In this document: piece by piece, positions 24,703-34,734 of the stretch | Layout: the number at the start of each line of letters is the position of its first letter | Position numbering within the stretch: position 1 is the first letter of the stretch | NCBI GenBank assembly: GCA_001644045.1 | Contig: LUUF01000085.1 | Span: 1 to 64,000, forward strand | From: Methylomonas methanica | Lineage (GTDB): Bacteria > Pseudomonadota > Gammaproteobacteria > Methylococcales > Methylomonadaceae | Direction of reading: 5' to 3' | DNA: 64,000 bases | The notes under the pieces: model-generated | What the model saw: the letters and a program-made list of their open reading frames with translations, nothing else | Told to the model about the DNA's origin: nothing | Databases searched by the model: none | Program-made: the position numbers and the translations under genes

Positions 24703-25623
24703 ATGGCCGACTTAAGAACGTTTGATTTGAATTTACTGATCGCTTTCGATCTGCTGATGAAGGAACGCAATGTGTCGCGGGCGGCGGAAAAAATGTTCAT
24801 TAGCCAATCGGCAATGAGCCACGTGCTGCAACGCTTGCGGCAGCAATTGGAAGACCCATTGCTGGTGAAAACCCCGGCGGGAATGACACCGACGCTACGC
24901 GCGCTGTCGCTGGTGGCACCCGTGACGGCGGTATTAAAAGAGGTGGAAAGCTTGATTCGTGCGCCGGCGCCGTTCGATCCCGTCACTTGTCGGCGCGCCT
25001 TTACCTTGGCGGCGACGGATTACGTGGAAGCTCTGCTCTTGCCCAAGCTGGCGCCGCATATCGCCCGCCAGGCGCCGGGCGTGGATATTCATTTCAAACG
25101 TACCAGCAGCCGTTTTCCGCTTAATGCGCTGGAGCAAGGCGAGATAGACCTGATACTGGGTTTTGAAGTGATGTTGAATCCGCCCAAGCATTTACATTGT
25201 GAAAGCTTGTTCGACGATTACATGGTCTGCGTGGCGCGCATCGACCACCCGCGGGTGAATGCGGAATTGACGCTGGAAGACTATATAGACCTGCCGCATA
25301 TTTTGGTGTCCAGAACCGGGGCCAGCACCGGGCAAGTCGACAATTGGTTGGCGGAACACGGCCGAGAGCGGCGTGTGGCCCTGACTGTTTCGCATTTTCT
25401 GTCCGCCTCGCTGATCGTGGCGCAAACGGATATGGTCATGGCTTTTCCCAAGCGTACCGCTGAGCAGTTTGCCCGAACCTTGCCCTTGCAATTGGTGCCC
25501 TTGCCGCTGGATTTACCGCATTACGATACGGTCATGGTCTGGCATTCGCTGCAAGACCAGGATCCCGCCAACTGCTGGCTACGCGCCGAAATCCGCGCCG
25601 CCTGCGCTGCGCTGGACCATTAA
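24703..25623 (+). CDS. LysR-family regulator (second of two paralogues)
   Basis: A 306-residue LysR protein, clearly paralogous to the one at 8254-9189: both open MA(D/N)LRTFDLNLL, share SQSAMSHVLQRLRQQL-type helices, AATDYxExLxLP, APGVDIH, LGFxxxLNPPxHLHCE and SHFLSAxLIVAQ. The strong match extends through the effector domain, so the two probably sense related ligands. It is divergent from the tautomerase/aldehyde dehydrogenase pair, its likely targets. Its stop overlaps the end of the convergent GST-like gene by 4 bp. The start is the ATG after GGAAACCCCGCC. Confidence 0.9.
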   Translation: MADLRTFDLNLLIAFDLLMKERNVSRAAEKMFISQSAMSHVLQRLRQQLEDPLLVKTPAGMTPTLRALSLVAPVTAVLKEVESLIRAPAPFDPVTCRRAFTLAATDYVEALLLPKLAPHIARQAPGVDIHFKRTSSRFPLNALEQGEIDLILGFEVMLNPPKHLHCESLFDDYMVCVARIDHPRVNAELTLEDYIDLPHILVSRTGASTGQVDNWLAEHGRERRVALTVSHFLSASLIVAQTDMVMAFPKRTAEQFARTLPLQLVPLPLDLPHYDTVMVWHSLQDQDPANCWLRAEIRAACAALDH

Positions 25624-26345
25624 ACGCCAAACGTCGGTTCGCCCAGTTCGGGAAAGTGGCGCAGCTGGATGCGCCGGCAGTAATCGACCAGCACTTCTTG
25701 GGTTAAGGCATAATCCTTGACCGGCGAGCTGACCGGACAGGCCAATAGATTGATCAAGACGCCGTAGGCCGAAGCATCGACGCTGCTGGGCCGCTCGCCC
25801 AACAAAAACGCCTGGCCGCGAAGCGCGGCGGACAGCGCCGCCACATCGCGCCGGCCCAATTCGAAAATGTCTGCGGCAGGTAGCCGGCCAATGCCGTGGC
25901 CGCGCAATTGCCCCCGAATCCGCAGCCGATAGATGCCGGCTACCATATCCGCCAAGGGGTGCGGCAGACCTTGAAAAATCGCCCGCTTATTGATACGCCA
26001 ATTTTCGGCTCCGTATTGCCAGCGGCTATACATACACACCCAATACAGATGTTCTTCCAACAAGCGTTGCCAGGCCAAAGCTTGTGCGCATTGCTCGGCC
26101 GACAGATGTTCATCCAGGCTATCGCCATACTGTTGTTGCAGATAGCGAATAATCACCCGGCTATCGGCAAGCGTTTGGCCATTGTCTTGTATGAAAGGCA
26201 ACTTGCCGAAGGGCGCATAAATGGGCAAGGTTTCGGCAATGCGATATTCGATGCCCGCCATGCGCAGATAGGTTTCCAGCTTGGCGCAAAACTGGCTGGG
26301 GTTGGGAATATTCCAGGCTCTGGGAAATTGGTGTAGCGTAATCAT
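25620..26345 (-). CDS. GST-like protein (Fax/metaxin-type)
   Basis: A 241-residue cytoplasmic protein with a thioredoxin-like N-terminal domain (MITLHQFPRAWNIPNPSQF, then FGKLPFIQDNGQTLADSRVIIRYL) and an alpha-helical C-terminal GST domain ending in FPELGEPT. The pattern is that of the failed-axon-connections/metaxin group of bacterial GST relatives. An active-site Ser or Cys near the N-terminus is possible (PSQFC), but glutathione use is not assured. It lies next to the LysR/ALDH/tautomerase cluster, where a conjugation or dehalogenation role would fit, though that is inference. Confidence 0.72.
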   Translation of the reverse strand: MITLHQFPRAWNIPNPSQFCAKLETYLRMAGIEYRIAETLPIYAPFGKLPFIQDNGQTLADSRVIIRYLQQQYGDSLDEHLSAEQCAQALAWQRLLEEHLYWVCMYSRWQYGAENWRINKRAIFQGLPHPLADMVAGIYRLRIRGQLRGHGIGRLPAADIFELGRRDVAALSAALRGQAFLLGERPSSVDASAYGVLINLLACPVSSPVKDYALTQEVLVDYCRRIQLRHFPELGEPTFGV

Positions 26346-26497
26346 CTAGTATTTCGGCATGTTCTCGGCAGCGGCTAGCTGTGTGTTCCGTAAAAATAGT
26401 CGGCTATTTCCGAGGCGTTTTGGTAGCGGCTTCGCGCGCAGGATTACGACCCCGCTTTTTGAGCGGCTGCACAAGGGCGATGGGTGATAGCGCCAAT

Positions 26498-27001
26498 TCA
26501 ATCAAAGTCCCTCCGCCATTGTGAAAACCACTCCGGCAATTCGCGGGACTCGCCAAGAGCACTGAGACGATGGTCGATGCCGTCATGGTTGCCCCACACG
26601 ACTTCCGTCAGCGCGCCATCCGTGACGCGAGATTCGATGTCCTGGCAATAAAGCCCTTGGTCGCGCTGGACATAGAAGCCGTAAGTTCGGCAGGCGGCCG
26701 GGCGGTGTGCGTAAATCAGGCAGGCGCCTTTTGTTTTGTCCAACAGCGGGCAGATGACGGGGCGTGATACCTGGCCGGCCAACGCGGCTATCTCCCGGCC
26801 GATTTCCCTAAGTTGCTCCGGAGGTAAGGCCATCAGGCCTTCTTGTAGATAATGCCATTCCGCTGCAGTGATTTTGGGTACTGCGGCAAGCCGTCGACAG
26901 CAGCCGTCGCAACCCTGGCGGCATAGCCAATCGGGATGGCTGTCGCGGATGGTTTTTACGCGCGTGTCGATATCTGTCTGGAGTTGGGCGAGGGTATTCA
27001 C
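26498..27001 (-). CDS. YkgJ family cysteine cluster protein
   Basis: A 167-residue protein with the cysteine pattern of the YkgJ/CxxCxxCC family: CRQGCDGCCRR near residue 27, then CPLL, GACLIYAHRPAACRTYGF and a later Cys (YCQD). The family is thought to bind zinc or an iron-sulfur cluster; its role is unknown. The gene stands alone, with short gaps on both sides. Confidence 0.8.
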   Translation of the reverse strand: MNTLAQLQTDIDTRVKTIRDSHPDWLCRQGCDGCCRRLAAVPKITAAEWHYLQEGLMALPPEQLREIGREIAALAGQVSRPVICPLLDKTKGACLIYAHRPAACRTYGFYVQRDQGLYCQDIESRVTDGALTEVVWGNHDGIDHRLSALGESRELPEWFSQWRRDFD

Positions 27002-27171
27002 TTGGCTATACTGCCTTTTTAACCGCGTTTTGAAAAGCCTTTCGTCAAACGCGCCGGTTCGGGCCTAGTCTGAATGTCGGCTGCTTTTAACCTGATTCTA
27101 ATCAAAGCTTAAGCAGATTTTAAGTAGGCATCTTTAGACTTTTCCGCAAGTGAATAACTTATGGAGTGATT

Positions 27172-27357
27172 ATGAGCGACTCGAATACTGTAATGGATCA
27201 ACACCTGGGCGAAAGACGGATTGGCGGCGGCACTTATGTTGCCATTGACGGTCTCTTGAAATATTGCATAACAGCGCCATTACTCGAGCTGCCGATAGAT
27301 TTTAAGGAATGGTACAAGCCAACCGGCAGTAATATGCCGCAACTTTATCAAGTCTAA
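27172..27357 (+). CDS. Small hypothetical protein
   Basis: A 61-residue frame (MSDSNTVMDQHLGERRIGGG start). GGAG lies five bases before the ATG at 27172, and the product has no low-complexity or shadow character, so it may be real. Nothing in it is recognised. Confidence 0.4.
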   Translation: MSDSNTVMDQHLGERRIGGGTYVAIDGLLKYCITAPLLELPIDFKEWYKPTGSNMPQLYQV

Positions 27358-27462
27358 TTTTTGTCGAAGTGTCGCTCCCGAGGCGGCATTCGCTCAACAT
27401 CCCCAGCATAAATTTTGAAATTTTATTTAACGATTTAATCCGCGTCTTTTTGAGAGAGAAAA

Positions 27463-27852
27463 ATGAAACAAAAATATTTGCCAACTATGTTGGTGCTTTC
27501 CGTATTGGCCACCGGTTGCGCTTCCATGAGTGGCTGGCATCCAGTCATCGATCCGCGCTTGGATCAACATCCGGAAACCACGCAGCGTGACATGGTCGAA
27601 TGCAAGTCGCTGGCGGAACAAGCGTCGGATATCACCAAAGAAATCGGTATGGGGGCCGGTGTCGGTGCCGTCACCGGTGCGGCGGGTGGCGCGGCGGTCG
27701 GTGCGATAGCCGGCAGCGCTGCAACCGGTGCGGCGGGTGGCGCTATTTTGGCCATTCCCGCTGGATTGTGGGAAGGTTACCAAGCTAACGAGGGCTTTAA
27801 ACGCGCATTTAAAAACTGTATGCGCCAACGCGGCCATACGCTGGTTAACTGA
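27463..27852 (+). CDS. Glycine-zipper lipoprotein
   Basis: A 129-residue protein with a lipoprotein signal (MKQKYLPTMLVLSVLATGC), Cys19 being the lipidation site, with Ala as the +2 residue, which favours outer-membrane sorting. After an acidic DMVECKSLAEQ helix, residues 62-100 form a glycine-zipper region (GAGVGAVTGAAGGAAVGAIAG repeated) such as inserts into membranes. A Cys near the end (FKNCMRQRGHTLVN) pairs with the Cys at about 47 and may form a disulfide, as in the PF13488-like Gly-zipper lipoproteins with the C-terminal CMRQRG motif. Role unknown, probably structural in the envelope. A hairpin terminator follows. Confidence 0.75.
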   Translation: MKQKYLPTMLVLSVLATGCASMSGWHPVIDPRLDQHPETTQRDMVECKSLAEQASDITKEIGMGAGVGAVTGAAGGAAVGAIAGSAATGAAGGAILAIPAGLWEGYQANEGFKRAFKNCMRQRGHTLVN

Positions 27853-27863
27853 AGGCACACTGT

Positions 27864-27897
27864 AAGCACGGCTATGTTTGGCAAAGTAGCCGTGTTT
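27864..27897 (+). terminator. Hairpin terminator after the lipoprotein gene
   Basis: CACGGCTA at 27867-27874 pairs with TAGCCGTG at 27887-27894, and flanking AA/TT extends the stem. The trailing TTTGC run is short. The rest of the 291-bp gap up to 28144 shows no gene. Confidence 0.55.
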
Positions 27898-28143
27898 GCA
27901 AAACCGAAATGTTTGTAGCAGGTAGCGAATCAAGTCTGTCGCTTAATTCTCGTCCAATATCGGTGACTAACGAGTCACGAAAAATCTAATTCTTCCCGTA
28001 AAAAGCTCTTATCTCAATAATCGTCAGGATTGCACCACATTCAGCGAGACTGTGCGAGACGGTTTAAAGGATGCAGCAAATATCCGCTATCAGGCATAGG
28101 CTTGATAATATATCGCCTGGATATTTGTTGAACTTCTATAGAA

Positions 28144-28692
28144 ATGACGATGCATGAATTAACCGACCGAGAGTTGTATCAGGCGCTGCAATACGCCAAA
28201 AGCCAGGATGAAAATGCTGGTCGCGCGATACTTCAGCAATTCCAGACCGAGCAGAGCGCGTTGGCGCAAACCATCTTTGGTGTATTTTCCGCTCTGATTG
28301 CCGACAAGGATCGGCATCTGGCGAATCTATTCATGGATCTTTGTTTTGATGTGATTTGCGTGTTCAGGCATGCTTTCGGCAGTTTGCCGGACCAGAAGGT
28401 ATTGAACATGGAATGGTTGCAGAATACGGCCGCCTTACTCGATGCGGAGTTGCAGGCATTCATGCCGGGTAACAAGATGGATACGAAATTTCGCGACAAA
28501 TTTCAGAATCGATTTACCGAGCGCCTGGTCGATAGCAATTCGCAAACCGGCTTGGTTAAATTCATGGACGAGTCCATCAGCGCATACGTTGCCGATAGTC
28601 CGGCGGATCCTGAAGCGGTTCGCACCGCTAGGACCATGATTTATGTCGTTATTCAGCTATTTTGCGCTATGTACGATCAGGCGGAACGCTAG
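28144..28692 (+). CDS. Hypothetical helical protein
   Basis: A 182-residue protein predicted to be almost all helix (MTMHELTDRELYQALQYAKS start, then long amphipathic helices up to YVVIQLFCAMYDQAER). No family is recognised and there is no signal peptide. The start is the ATG at 28144; an in-frame ATG lies two codons later. It stands alone, followed by a clear hairpin terminator, which supports a real gene. Confidence 0.6.
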   Translation: MTMHELTDRELYQALQYAKSQDENAGRAILQQFQTEQSALAQTIFGVFSALIADKDRHLANLFMDLCFDVICVFRHAFGSLPDQKVLNMEWLQNTAALLDAELQAFMPGNKMDTKFRDKFQNRFTERLVDSNSQTGLVKFMDESISAYVADSPADPEAVRTARTMIYVVIQLFCAMYDQAER

Positions 28693-28705
28693 GCTAAGGA
28701 TCAAT

Positions 28706-28737
28706 AAATCCCGCTGTTTGGAACAATACGGGATTTT
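28706..28737 (+). terminator. Terminator of the plus-strand hypothetical gene
   Basis: AAATCCCG at 28706-28713 pairs with CGGGATTT at 28729-28736, with another T after it. It follows the hypothetical gene by 13 bp. Confidence 0.55.
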
Positions 28738-28749
28738 AGCCTGTACTTT

Positions 28750-28777
28750 GCGCCGAGCTGGAAATCGGGCTCGGCGC
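28750..28777 (-). terminator. Terminator of tpx
   Basis: GCGCCGAGC at 28750-28758 pairs with GCTCGGCGC at 28769-28777, a GC-rich 9-bp stem just past the tpx stop on the minus strand. The following T-run is absent, so termination would rely on the hairpin. Confidence 0.5.
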
Positions 28778-28783
28778 TGCGGG

Positions 28784-29287
28784 TTACGGTTGATGCAGCG
28801 CGGCCAATGCGCCGACATAATCGGGCTCATCGGCAATTTCACTGACTAGCTGGGTGTAGATCACTTTGTCGTTTTCGTCGATGATGACGATAGCGCGGGC
28901 GGTCAGGCCGGCCAGGATGCTGTCCAACAGTTCGACGCCATAGTCGTGGGCAAATTTGGAACGGAAACTGGATAATGGCACGACGTGTTTGATGCCTTCT
29001 ACTTCGCAAAAACGGACTTGCGCAAAAGGCAGGTCGGCCGACACCACCAATACCACGGTATTGTCCAGATGTGCGGCTTTTTCGTTGAATTTACGGGTCG
29101 AGGTGGCGCAGGTGGGCGTATCCAGGCTGGGGACGATATTTAGCACTTTGCGTTTGCCGGCGAATTCAGCCAAGCCGACGTCCTGCATTTTACGATTGGT
29201 CAGCTGGAAATCCGGCGCTTGCGCACCTACCGCCGGTAAATCGCCGATAGTGTTAATCGGTTTGCCTTGGAAAGTGATGGTTGCCAT
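28784..29287 (-). CDS. tpx: Thiol peroxidase (Tpx)
   Basis: A 167-residue atypical 2-Cys peroxiredoxin that reduces hydrogen peroxide and lipid hydroperoxides with thioredoxin as electron source. The peroxidatic Cys60 sits in [14 protein letters not shown] and the resolving Cys94 in VRFCEVEG, both at the family positions. Length is standard. The gene is 55 bp downstream of der on the same strand and has its own ribosome site (CGAGAGCA region), so it may be read through from der. Confidence 0.95.
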   Translation of the reverse strand: MATITFQGKPINTIGDLPAVGAQAPDFQLTNRKMQDVGLAEFAGKRKVLNIVPSLDTPTCATSTRKFNEKAAHLDNTVVLVVSADLPFAQVRFCEVEGIKHVVPLSSFRSKFAHDYGVELLDSILAGLTARAIVIIDENDKVIYTQLVSEIADEPDYVGALAALHQP

Positions 29288-29342
29288 ATTTTGCTCTCGT
29301 AGGTTTAGTAGGGGGCTATTCGGCCTTTTGCCGTTCCCCGTG

Positions 29343-30734
29343 TTATTTTTTCCGTTTGCTGAAATCGATCAAGCGTTTGCGTTTTTTCACCTGGCGATCG
29401 GATAGCGGGTTTTTCTGGCCTTGAAACGGGTTTTCCGGCGACTTGAATACCAAGCGTATCGGCGTGCCTGTCAATTGCAGCTGGTCGCGGAAATAATTCA
29501 TCAAATAGCGCTTGTACGCGCCGGGCAGGGAATCGGTCTGGGTACCGTGTATCACTACTACCGGCGGATTGCGGCCGCCCTGGTGCGCGTACTTCAATTT
29601 GATGCGGCGGCCACCGACCAGCGGCGGCTGATGTGCGGCCAGCGCGTCGGTCAATATCCGGGTCAGCAATGGCGTTGACATATCGGTCATCGCCGAGTCG
29701 TATAAGGTATGCACCACGTCGAACAACTTGCCGACGCCGCTGCCGTGTAAGGCGGAGATCGGATGCTTTTCGGCGAACTCCAGAAACGACAATTTGATTT
29801 CGATCTGTTTTTTCACGAAATCGCGGTGTTCGGCGTTCAGGCCATCCCATTTGTTCAGGCCGATGATTAAGGCGCGGCCGGCTTCCAATACCAAGCCCAA
29901 AATATGAGCATCCTGATCGGTGATGCCTTCGCGGGCATCGATCAAATAAATCACCACATGGGCTTTCTCGATGGCTTGCAGCGATTTGATGATGCTGAAC
30001 TTTTCCACTGTCAACGACACCCTGGAGCGGCGGCGCATGCCGGCGGTATCGATAAGCGTGAATTTCTGGCCGTTGCGTTCGAACGGAATATAAATACTGT
30101 CGCGGGTAGTACCGGCTTCGTCGAATACCACGACCCGTTCTTCGCCGAGCAGGCGATTCACTAAAGTCGATTTGCCGACATTGGGCCGGCCGACGATAGC
30201 GATGGCGATACCCGGATCCTGCTCTTCGAATTCGTCCGCGACCACCGGCAACAGCTCGTCGATACGATCCAATAAATCGTGAACATTGCGGCCGTGGGTG
30301 GCGGCAATCCCGATAGGCTCGCCGAGCGCCAGACTATAAAAATCGTTGGTAACGGTATTGCTGTCGATGCCATCGACTTTATTGACCACCAGCACCACCG
30401 GTTTGCCGAGCTTACGCAGCATGTCGGCAATCGCTTCATCGGTAGCGTTGAGGCCATCGCGGGCGTCGACCATGAAAAACACCACGTCGGCTTCCTGCAA
30501 GGCGATTTCCACCTGCTTCTTGGCGAAGACGTCTATGCCTTCCTGTTCATCGGTGATACCGCCGGTATCCACTATCAGACAGTCGCGTTCGCCGCGTTTG
30601 ACGCGGCCGTATTGGCGGTCGCGGGTTAGGCCGGGGTAGTCGGCGACCAGCGCCTCGCGGCTGCGCGTCAGGTAATTGAACAGCGTGGATTTGCCGACAT
30701 TGGGGCGGCCCACTAGGGCTATAACGGGTAACAT
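29343..30734 (-). CDS. der: Ribosome assembly GTPase Der
   Basis: A 463-residue GTPase with two tandem G domains, each with GRPNVGKST, and a C-terminal KH-like domain ending in a basic tail ([14 protein letters not shown]). Der helps mature the 50S subunit. The first G3/G4 boxes are DTGG and NKVD, the second DTAG and NKWD. It lies 4 bp downstream of bamB, its usual partner in gammaproteobacteria. Confidence 0.97.
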   Translation of the reverse strand: MLPVIALVGRPNVGKSTLFNYLTRSREALVADYPGLTRDRQYGRVKRGERDCLIVDTGGITDEQEGIDVFAKKQVEIALQEADVVFFMVDARDGLNATDEAIADMLRKLGKPVVLVVNKVDGIDSNTVTNDFYSLALGEPIGIAATHGRNVHDLLDRIDELLPVVADEFEEQDPGIAIAIVGRPNVGKSTLVNRLLGEERVVVFDEAGTTRDSIYIPFERNGQKFTLIDTAGMRRRSRVSLTVEKFSIIKSLQAIEKAHVVIYLIDAREGITDQDAHILGLVLEAGRALIIGLNKWDGLNAEHRDFVKKQIEIKLSFLEFAEKHPISALHGSGVGKLFDVVHTLYDSAMTDMSTPLLTRILTDALAAHQPPLVGGRRIKLKYAHQGGRNPPVVVIHGTQTDSLPGAYKRYLMNYFRDQLQLTGTPIRLVFKSPENPFQGQKNPLSDRQVKKRKRLIDFSKRKK

Positions 30735-30738
30735 AGAT

Positions 30739-31950
30739 TTATTTTGCTCTCAAGGCGGCCAAGGTGCCGTCTTTGGCGTAGATGAAAACAGTGTCGTCCA
30801 CGACTACCGGCTTGGCTTCTATCGCCGCTTTACTGACCTGAATTCGGCCCAATTGGCGGCCGTCGCTATTGGACAGCCAATGTACATAGCCTTCGAAATC
30901 GCCGACTACCACATAATTTTGATAAACCACCGCCGCCGTCAATTGGCGATTGTGCAGGTCTTTTTGCTTCCACAGCGAGGCGCCGCTGCGTTGATCGAGC
31001 TGCCAGACTTCACTTTGCGTATCGCTGACATAAAGGTAACGATAATCCAGGCTCAGGCCGGTGTAGGAAGACACTGCTTCGTTGCGCCACAGCACATCGC
31101 CGTCCACTTCCGAAACCGAGGATGCGCCGCCGGTGAAGCTGGCAATGTAAATCGCCCCGCGCGCCGCGACCGGGTCGACATCCAGATCGACCAGACGTTC
31201 CACTTCGGAACGGCCGCTCGGAATCGCTATCGTTGCTTCCCAGATGGATTTGCCATCTTTTAATTGTAGAGCCTGCAGCTTGCCGTTGGCCGAGCCGGCG
31301 ATCACGTTGTCGTCGATAATGATGGGCGCGCCGGTACCGCGAATACTCAAGGCCGGCACGCTGTGCTCGAAGGTCCAGAGTTGGGCGCCATTATCCTCTT
31401 TTAGGCCGATGATCTTGCCGTCGGTGGTACGGACGATAACGATGCCGCGACTGACCACGGGCGCGGCCAATACTTCGCTGGGTACGTCGATTTTCCAGCG
31501 TTGTGCGCCGCTGCCTTTTTCAAAGCCAATGACTTCGCCGGTGCTGGTACCCATCACCACGGTATGCACGCCCAGGCCGGGGCCGGCCGAAAAGCTGTAA
31601 TCGGTGTTGTTTTCCCAGGTCAGGCTGCCGTTGCCGGCACCGCGAGCCTGCAAATGGCCTTTGTTGTCGCCGACGTACACCGTGCCTTCGGCGACCGCGG
31701 GTATTAGTTTCAGATATTTTTCGTCCGCGCCATTACCGATTGATTCCTTCCAAAGCACCTCGAGTTGTACTTCCGGCGTATATTCCTGCAAGGCTGCCGG
31801 CGGATCGGCGTTGTCGTCGTCGCCGGTGATATATTCCGTTAAGCCCGAGATAAAATCGCGTCCGGCATCCAGTCCCGCGCAGCCAGCCAGCATCGGCAGA
31901 CAAGCAAGCAACGGGAAAAGTGAGCGGTATCTGATGTTCCTGATTAACAT
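30739..31950 (-). CDS. bamB: Outer-membrane assembly lipoprotein BamB
   Basis: A 403-residue lipoprotein of the BAM complex, which inserts beta-barrel proteins into the outer membrane. The start at 31950 gives a signal peptide ending in the lipobox LPMLAGC. The mature part is an eight-bladed PQQ-like propeller with repeated blades ([39 protein letters not shown], and others). The order yfgM-bamB-der is standard. Confidence 0.95.
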   Translation of the reverse strand: MLIRNIRYRSLFPLLACLPMLAGCAGLDAGRDFISGLTEYITGDDDNADPPAALQEYTPEVQLEVLWKESIGNGADEKYLKLIPAVAEGTVYVGDNKGHLQARGAGNGSLTWENNTDYSFSAGPGLGVHTVVMGTSTGEVIGFEKGSGAQRWKIDVPSEVLAAPVVSRGIVIVRTTDGKIIGLKEDNGAQLWTFEHSVPALSIRGTGAPIIIDDNVIAGSANGKLQALQLKDGKSIWEATIAIPSGRSEVERLVDLDVDPVAARGAIYIASFTGGASSVSEVDGDVLWRNEAVSSYTGLSLDYRYLYVSDTQSEVWQLDQRSGASLWKQKDLHNRQLTAAVVYQNYVVVGDFEGYVHWLSNSDGRQLGRIQVSKAAIEAKPVVVDDTVFIYAKDGTLAALRAK

Positions 31951-31978
31951 GCTAAAGCTTGTATCCGTTGGAGTGAGC

Positions 31979-32635
31979 TTAATTGGTGGTCGCCGGGGCA
32001 GCGTTGCTCGGCGTCGCGACATCGTCCAGCTTGAACTGAGTCAGCGGGGTGGCTTGACCGGTTCTGATCGCGCTTTGGTAAGCGCTGCGGGCTTCGTCCA
32101 AGCGGTCCAGCGCGACGTACAGGTCGCCCTGCAATTCGTCGTAACTGGCGGAAAAGCCTTCGGATTTGGCCGGATCGACCGCAGCGATCAGTTGCAAGCC
32201 TTGTTCGTATTGACCGGTAGCCAACATTAACTGAATCAAACGCAAACGGGCCACGTGCCCTAACTCATCGCTGTCGGCTTCTTTGATTGATTTTTCCAGA
32301 ATTGCTTTAGCGCCTTCCAGATCGCCTTTTTGCACTTTGCTTTTGGCCAGTTGCAGGCCGGCATAGTTGGCGTAAGCGGTGCCCGGAAATTCGATAGGCA
32401 AGCGTTCCGCCAGTTTTTCGGTGGATTCGCTATTGTCCTTGGCCGCGCTGTCCAATAATTGTTGGTACATTTGCGAGGCTTGGGCGCGTTTTTCCAATTG
32501 GTGGTTTTGCCAGAGATTCCAGCCGCTCACCAATACTATTGCGGTGACAACACCGGCGATCAATGAAGTCTGATTGGCTTCCCACCATTTTTTCAACTGT
32601 TCCAGCTGTTCTTCTTCGGTATCGTAAATTGCCAC
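31979..32635 (-). CDS. YfgM-family ancillary translocon protein
   Basis: A 218-residue inner-membrane protein: a short cytoplasmic start (MAIYDTEEEQLEQLKKWWE), one membrane helix (about 23-42) and a periplasmic tetratricopeptide region, the YfgM layout. In E. coli YfgM works with PpiD near the SecYEG translocon. The acidic TEEEQLEQLKKWW opening is typical. The gene lies between hisS and bamB as usual. Confidence 0.9.
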   Translation of the reverse strand: MAIYDTEEEQLEQLKKWWEANQTSLIAGVVTAIVLVSGWNLWQNHQLEKRAQASQMYQQLLDSAAKDNSESTEKLAERLPIEFPGTAYANYAGLQLAKSKVQKGDLEGAKAILEKSIKEADSDELGHVARLRLIQLMLATGQYEQGLQLIAAVDPAKSEGFSASYDELQGDLYVALDRLDEARSAYQSAIRTGQATPLTQFKLDDVATPSNAAPATTN

Positions 32636-32668
32636 GGTATTTCTCTTCTATTGTCAGGTTACAAGGGA

Positions 32669-33955
32669 TTATTGGCTGTGCCAGTCTTGCAGGGTTTGCA
32701 GGAGTTGGTCGTGATTGTGCGTGCTTTGTTCGGCGTCTATGCGCAAGGGCTTCAAAGCCACTTCGCCGCGTTGGGCTTCGTCGTCGCCGATGATGATGGC
32801 ATACTCGGCACCGGATTTATCGGCTTTTTTAAACTGGCTTTTGAAGCTGCCGCCGCCGCAATTGACTTGCAATTTCAAGCCGGGAATCGCATCGCGGATG
32901 CGTTCTGCCAAGCGCATGCCGGCCGCTTCCGCGCTGGTGCCGACGCGTATCATGTAGACATCGGTGGTAGCCGCGACCGGCACGTTATCCAGCAACTCGA
33001 GCAGGGCCAGGATGCGCTCCATACCCATCGCAAAACCGATGGCGTGATTAGCCTTGCCGCCCAATTGTTCGATCAGGCCGTCATAGCGGCCGCCCGCGCA
33101 GATGGTGCCTTGCGAACCCAAATGCTCGGTGACCCATTCGAATACGGTCTTGCCGTAATAATCCAGGCCGCGCACCAAGCGAGTATTCAGTTGGTAGGCA
33201 ATACCCAGATCATCCAAGGTGGCTTTCAAACTGTTGAAATGCGCCAAGCTCTCTTCACCCAGATGCTCAAGCAACACCGGGGCTTGTTGTAACATGGTCT
33301 GCATGTCGGGGTTTTTGCTATCCAGAATGCGTAATGGGTTGGTTTCCAAACGGCGCAGGCTGTCTTCGTCCAAAACCGCCAGATGTTGTTGGAAATATTC
33401 GACCAGTTTGCCGCGATAGGCCAGACGTTCTTCGCTGGTGCCCAAGGAATTGATTTGCAACTCTACTTTGTCGCGAATGCCCAGTTGCTTCCACAGCCGG
33501 TCGGTCAGCGCGATGATTTCCGCGTCGATGTCCGGGCCGGGCATGCCGTAGGTTTCCACGCCCAGTTGGTAGAACTGTCGGTAACGGCCTTTCTGCGGGC
33601 GTTCGTGGCGGAACATCGGGCCGTAATACCACAAGCGGTGGCTTTGATTATGCAGTAAACCGTGCTCCAGGCAGGCGCGCAAACAGCCGGCGGTGCCTTC
33701 GGGGCGCAAGGTCAACGAGTCGCCGTTGCGGTCGTCGAAGGTATACATTTCTTTTTCGACGATGTCGGTGACTTCGCCTATCGAGCGTTTGAACAGTTCG
33801 GTTTTTTCGACGATGGGTAGCCGGATTTCCTGATAGCCGTATGCGCCCAGAACTTGTCTGGACTGGCCTTCCAGCCATTGCCAGTAAAGCGATTGCTCGG
33901 GAAGGATGTCGTGCATGCCGCGGATGGCCTGAATGGCCTGTTGTTGTTTTGCCAT
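32669..33955 (-). CDS. hisS: Histidyl-tRNA synthetase
   Basis: A 428-residue class II aminoacyl-tRNA synthetase. It opens [17 protein letters not shown], has the histidine-enzyme signatures [16 protein letters not shown] and [15 protein letters not shown], the motif 2 arginine in [16 protein letters not shown], and a C-terminal anticodon-binding domain. It charges tRNA-His. It lies 34 bp before yfgM and 17 bp after pilW; ispG and rodZ, which often stand between pilW and hisS, are absent. Confidence 0.97.
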   Translation of the reverse strand: MAKQQQAIQAIRGMHDILPEQSLYWQWLEGQSRQVLGAYGYQEIRLPIVEKTELFKRSIGEVTDIVEKEMYTFDDRNGDSLTLRPEGTAGCLRACLEHGLLHNQSHRLWYYGPMFRHERPQKGRYRQFYQLGVETYGMPGPDIDAEIIALTDRLWKQLGIRDKVELQINSLGTSEERLAYRGKLVEYFQQHLAVLDEDSLRRLETNPLRILDSKNPDMQTMLQQAPVLLEHLGEESLAHFNSLKATLDDLGIAYQLNTRLVRGLDYYGKTVFEWVTEHLGSQGTICAGGRYDGLIEQLGGKANHAIGFAMGMERILALLELLDNVPVAATTDVYMIRVGTSAEAAGMRLAERIRDAIPGLKLQVNCGGGSFKSQFKKADKSGAEYAIIIGDDEAQRGEVALKPLRIDAEQSTHNHDQLLQTLQDWHSQ

Positions 33956-33972
33956 GATGCTTTAATGCCGGA

Positions 33973-34734
33973 TTATTTGCTGATCGCGGTTTTTACTTGT
34001 TGAGCCTCTTTGGAAGCAGGAAATGAGCTTATCAATTGCTCGCGGTATTCTTCCGATATTTTGCTGTTACCCAGCGCCCGTTCGGTTTGAAACGCTATCC
34101 ACAGCGTTTCCGGGGTATGTTTGGCAACGCCCAGGTAGCGTTCCAGAAACGCCCGGGCCGACATGAACTGGCCATTCTGATAGCTGATGCGTTGCATCTC
34201 CTGCAAGGCCGGCGAATAATCGGGTTGGGCTTGCAGAGCCTGGCGAAAATACTCTTCGGCACGCTGCATGTCGTTTTGTTTTACATAGCAAACGCCCAAA
34301 TTGGTCAGCGCAAACCAAGGCCGGTTGTTCATCGGCGACGCCATCGATTCCTGCAGCAGGGCGACGCCTTTCTCGAATTTGCCTTGCTCGCACAAGAAGC
34401 GGCCATAGTTGTTCTTGATGCTGAAATTATCCGAGTCCTTATTCAACGCGGTTTGATAGCTGTCGCTGGCCGCCTCGGTCTGCTTGATGCGTTCGTAAAA
34501 TACCGCCAGCGTATTATGGGTTTCTGGGTTGCTGGAATCCAGTCGCACTGCCGTTTCCAGCTTTTCCTTGGCCACTTCGAGCATACCCATATCCAGATAG
34601 CGGGCGCCCATCTGCAGATTGAGCTTGGCTTTTTCGGCATTGCTCATCGTATCGCGGGTGTCCGGTAGCAGGCCGCAAGCGCTCAGCAATAAGCCGATCA
34701 GCACGAATCCGCGCGAGCTCAGTTTAGCGGGCAT
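33973..34734 (-). CDS. pilW: Type IV pilus biogenesis lipoprotein PilW (PilF)
   Basis: A 253-residue outer-membrane lipoprotein (lipobox LLLSAC) with about six tetratricopeptide repeats ([37 protein letters not shown] and so on). It guides secretin assembly of type IV pili. Position between rlmN and hisS is the normal one. Its start overlaps the end of rlmN by 11 bp. Confidence 0.93.
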   Translation of the reverse strand: MPAKLSSRGFVLIGLLLSACGLLPDTRDTMSNAEKAKLNLQMGARYLDMGMLEVAKEKLETAVRLDSSNPETHNTLAVFYERIKQTEAASDSYQTALNKDSDNFSIKNNYGRFLCEQGKFEKGVALLQESMASPMNNRPWFALTNLGVCYVKQNDMQRAEEYFRQALQAQPDYSPALQEMQRISYQNGQFMSARAFLERYLGVAKHTPETLWIAFQTERALGNSKISEEYREQLISSFPASKEAQQVKTAISK

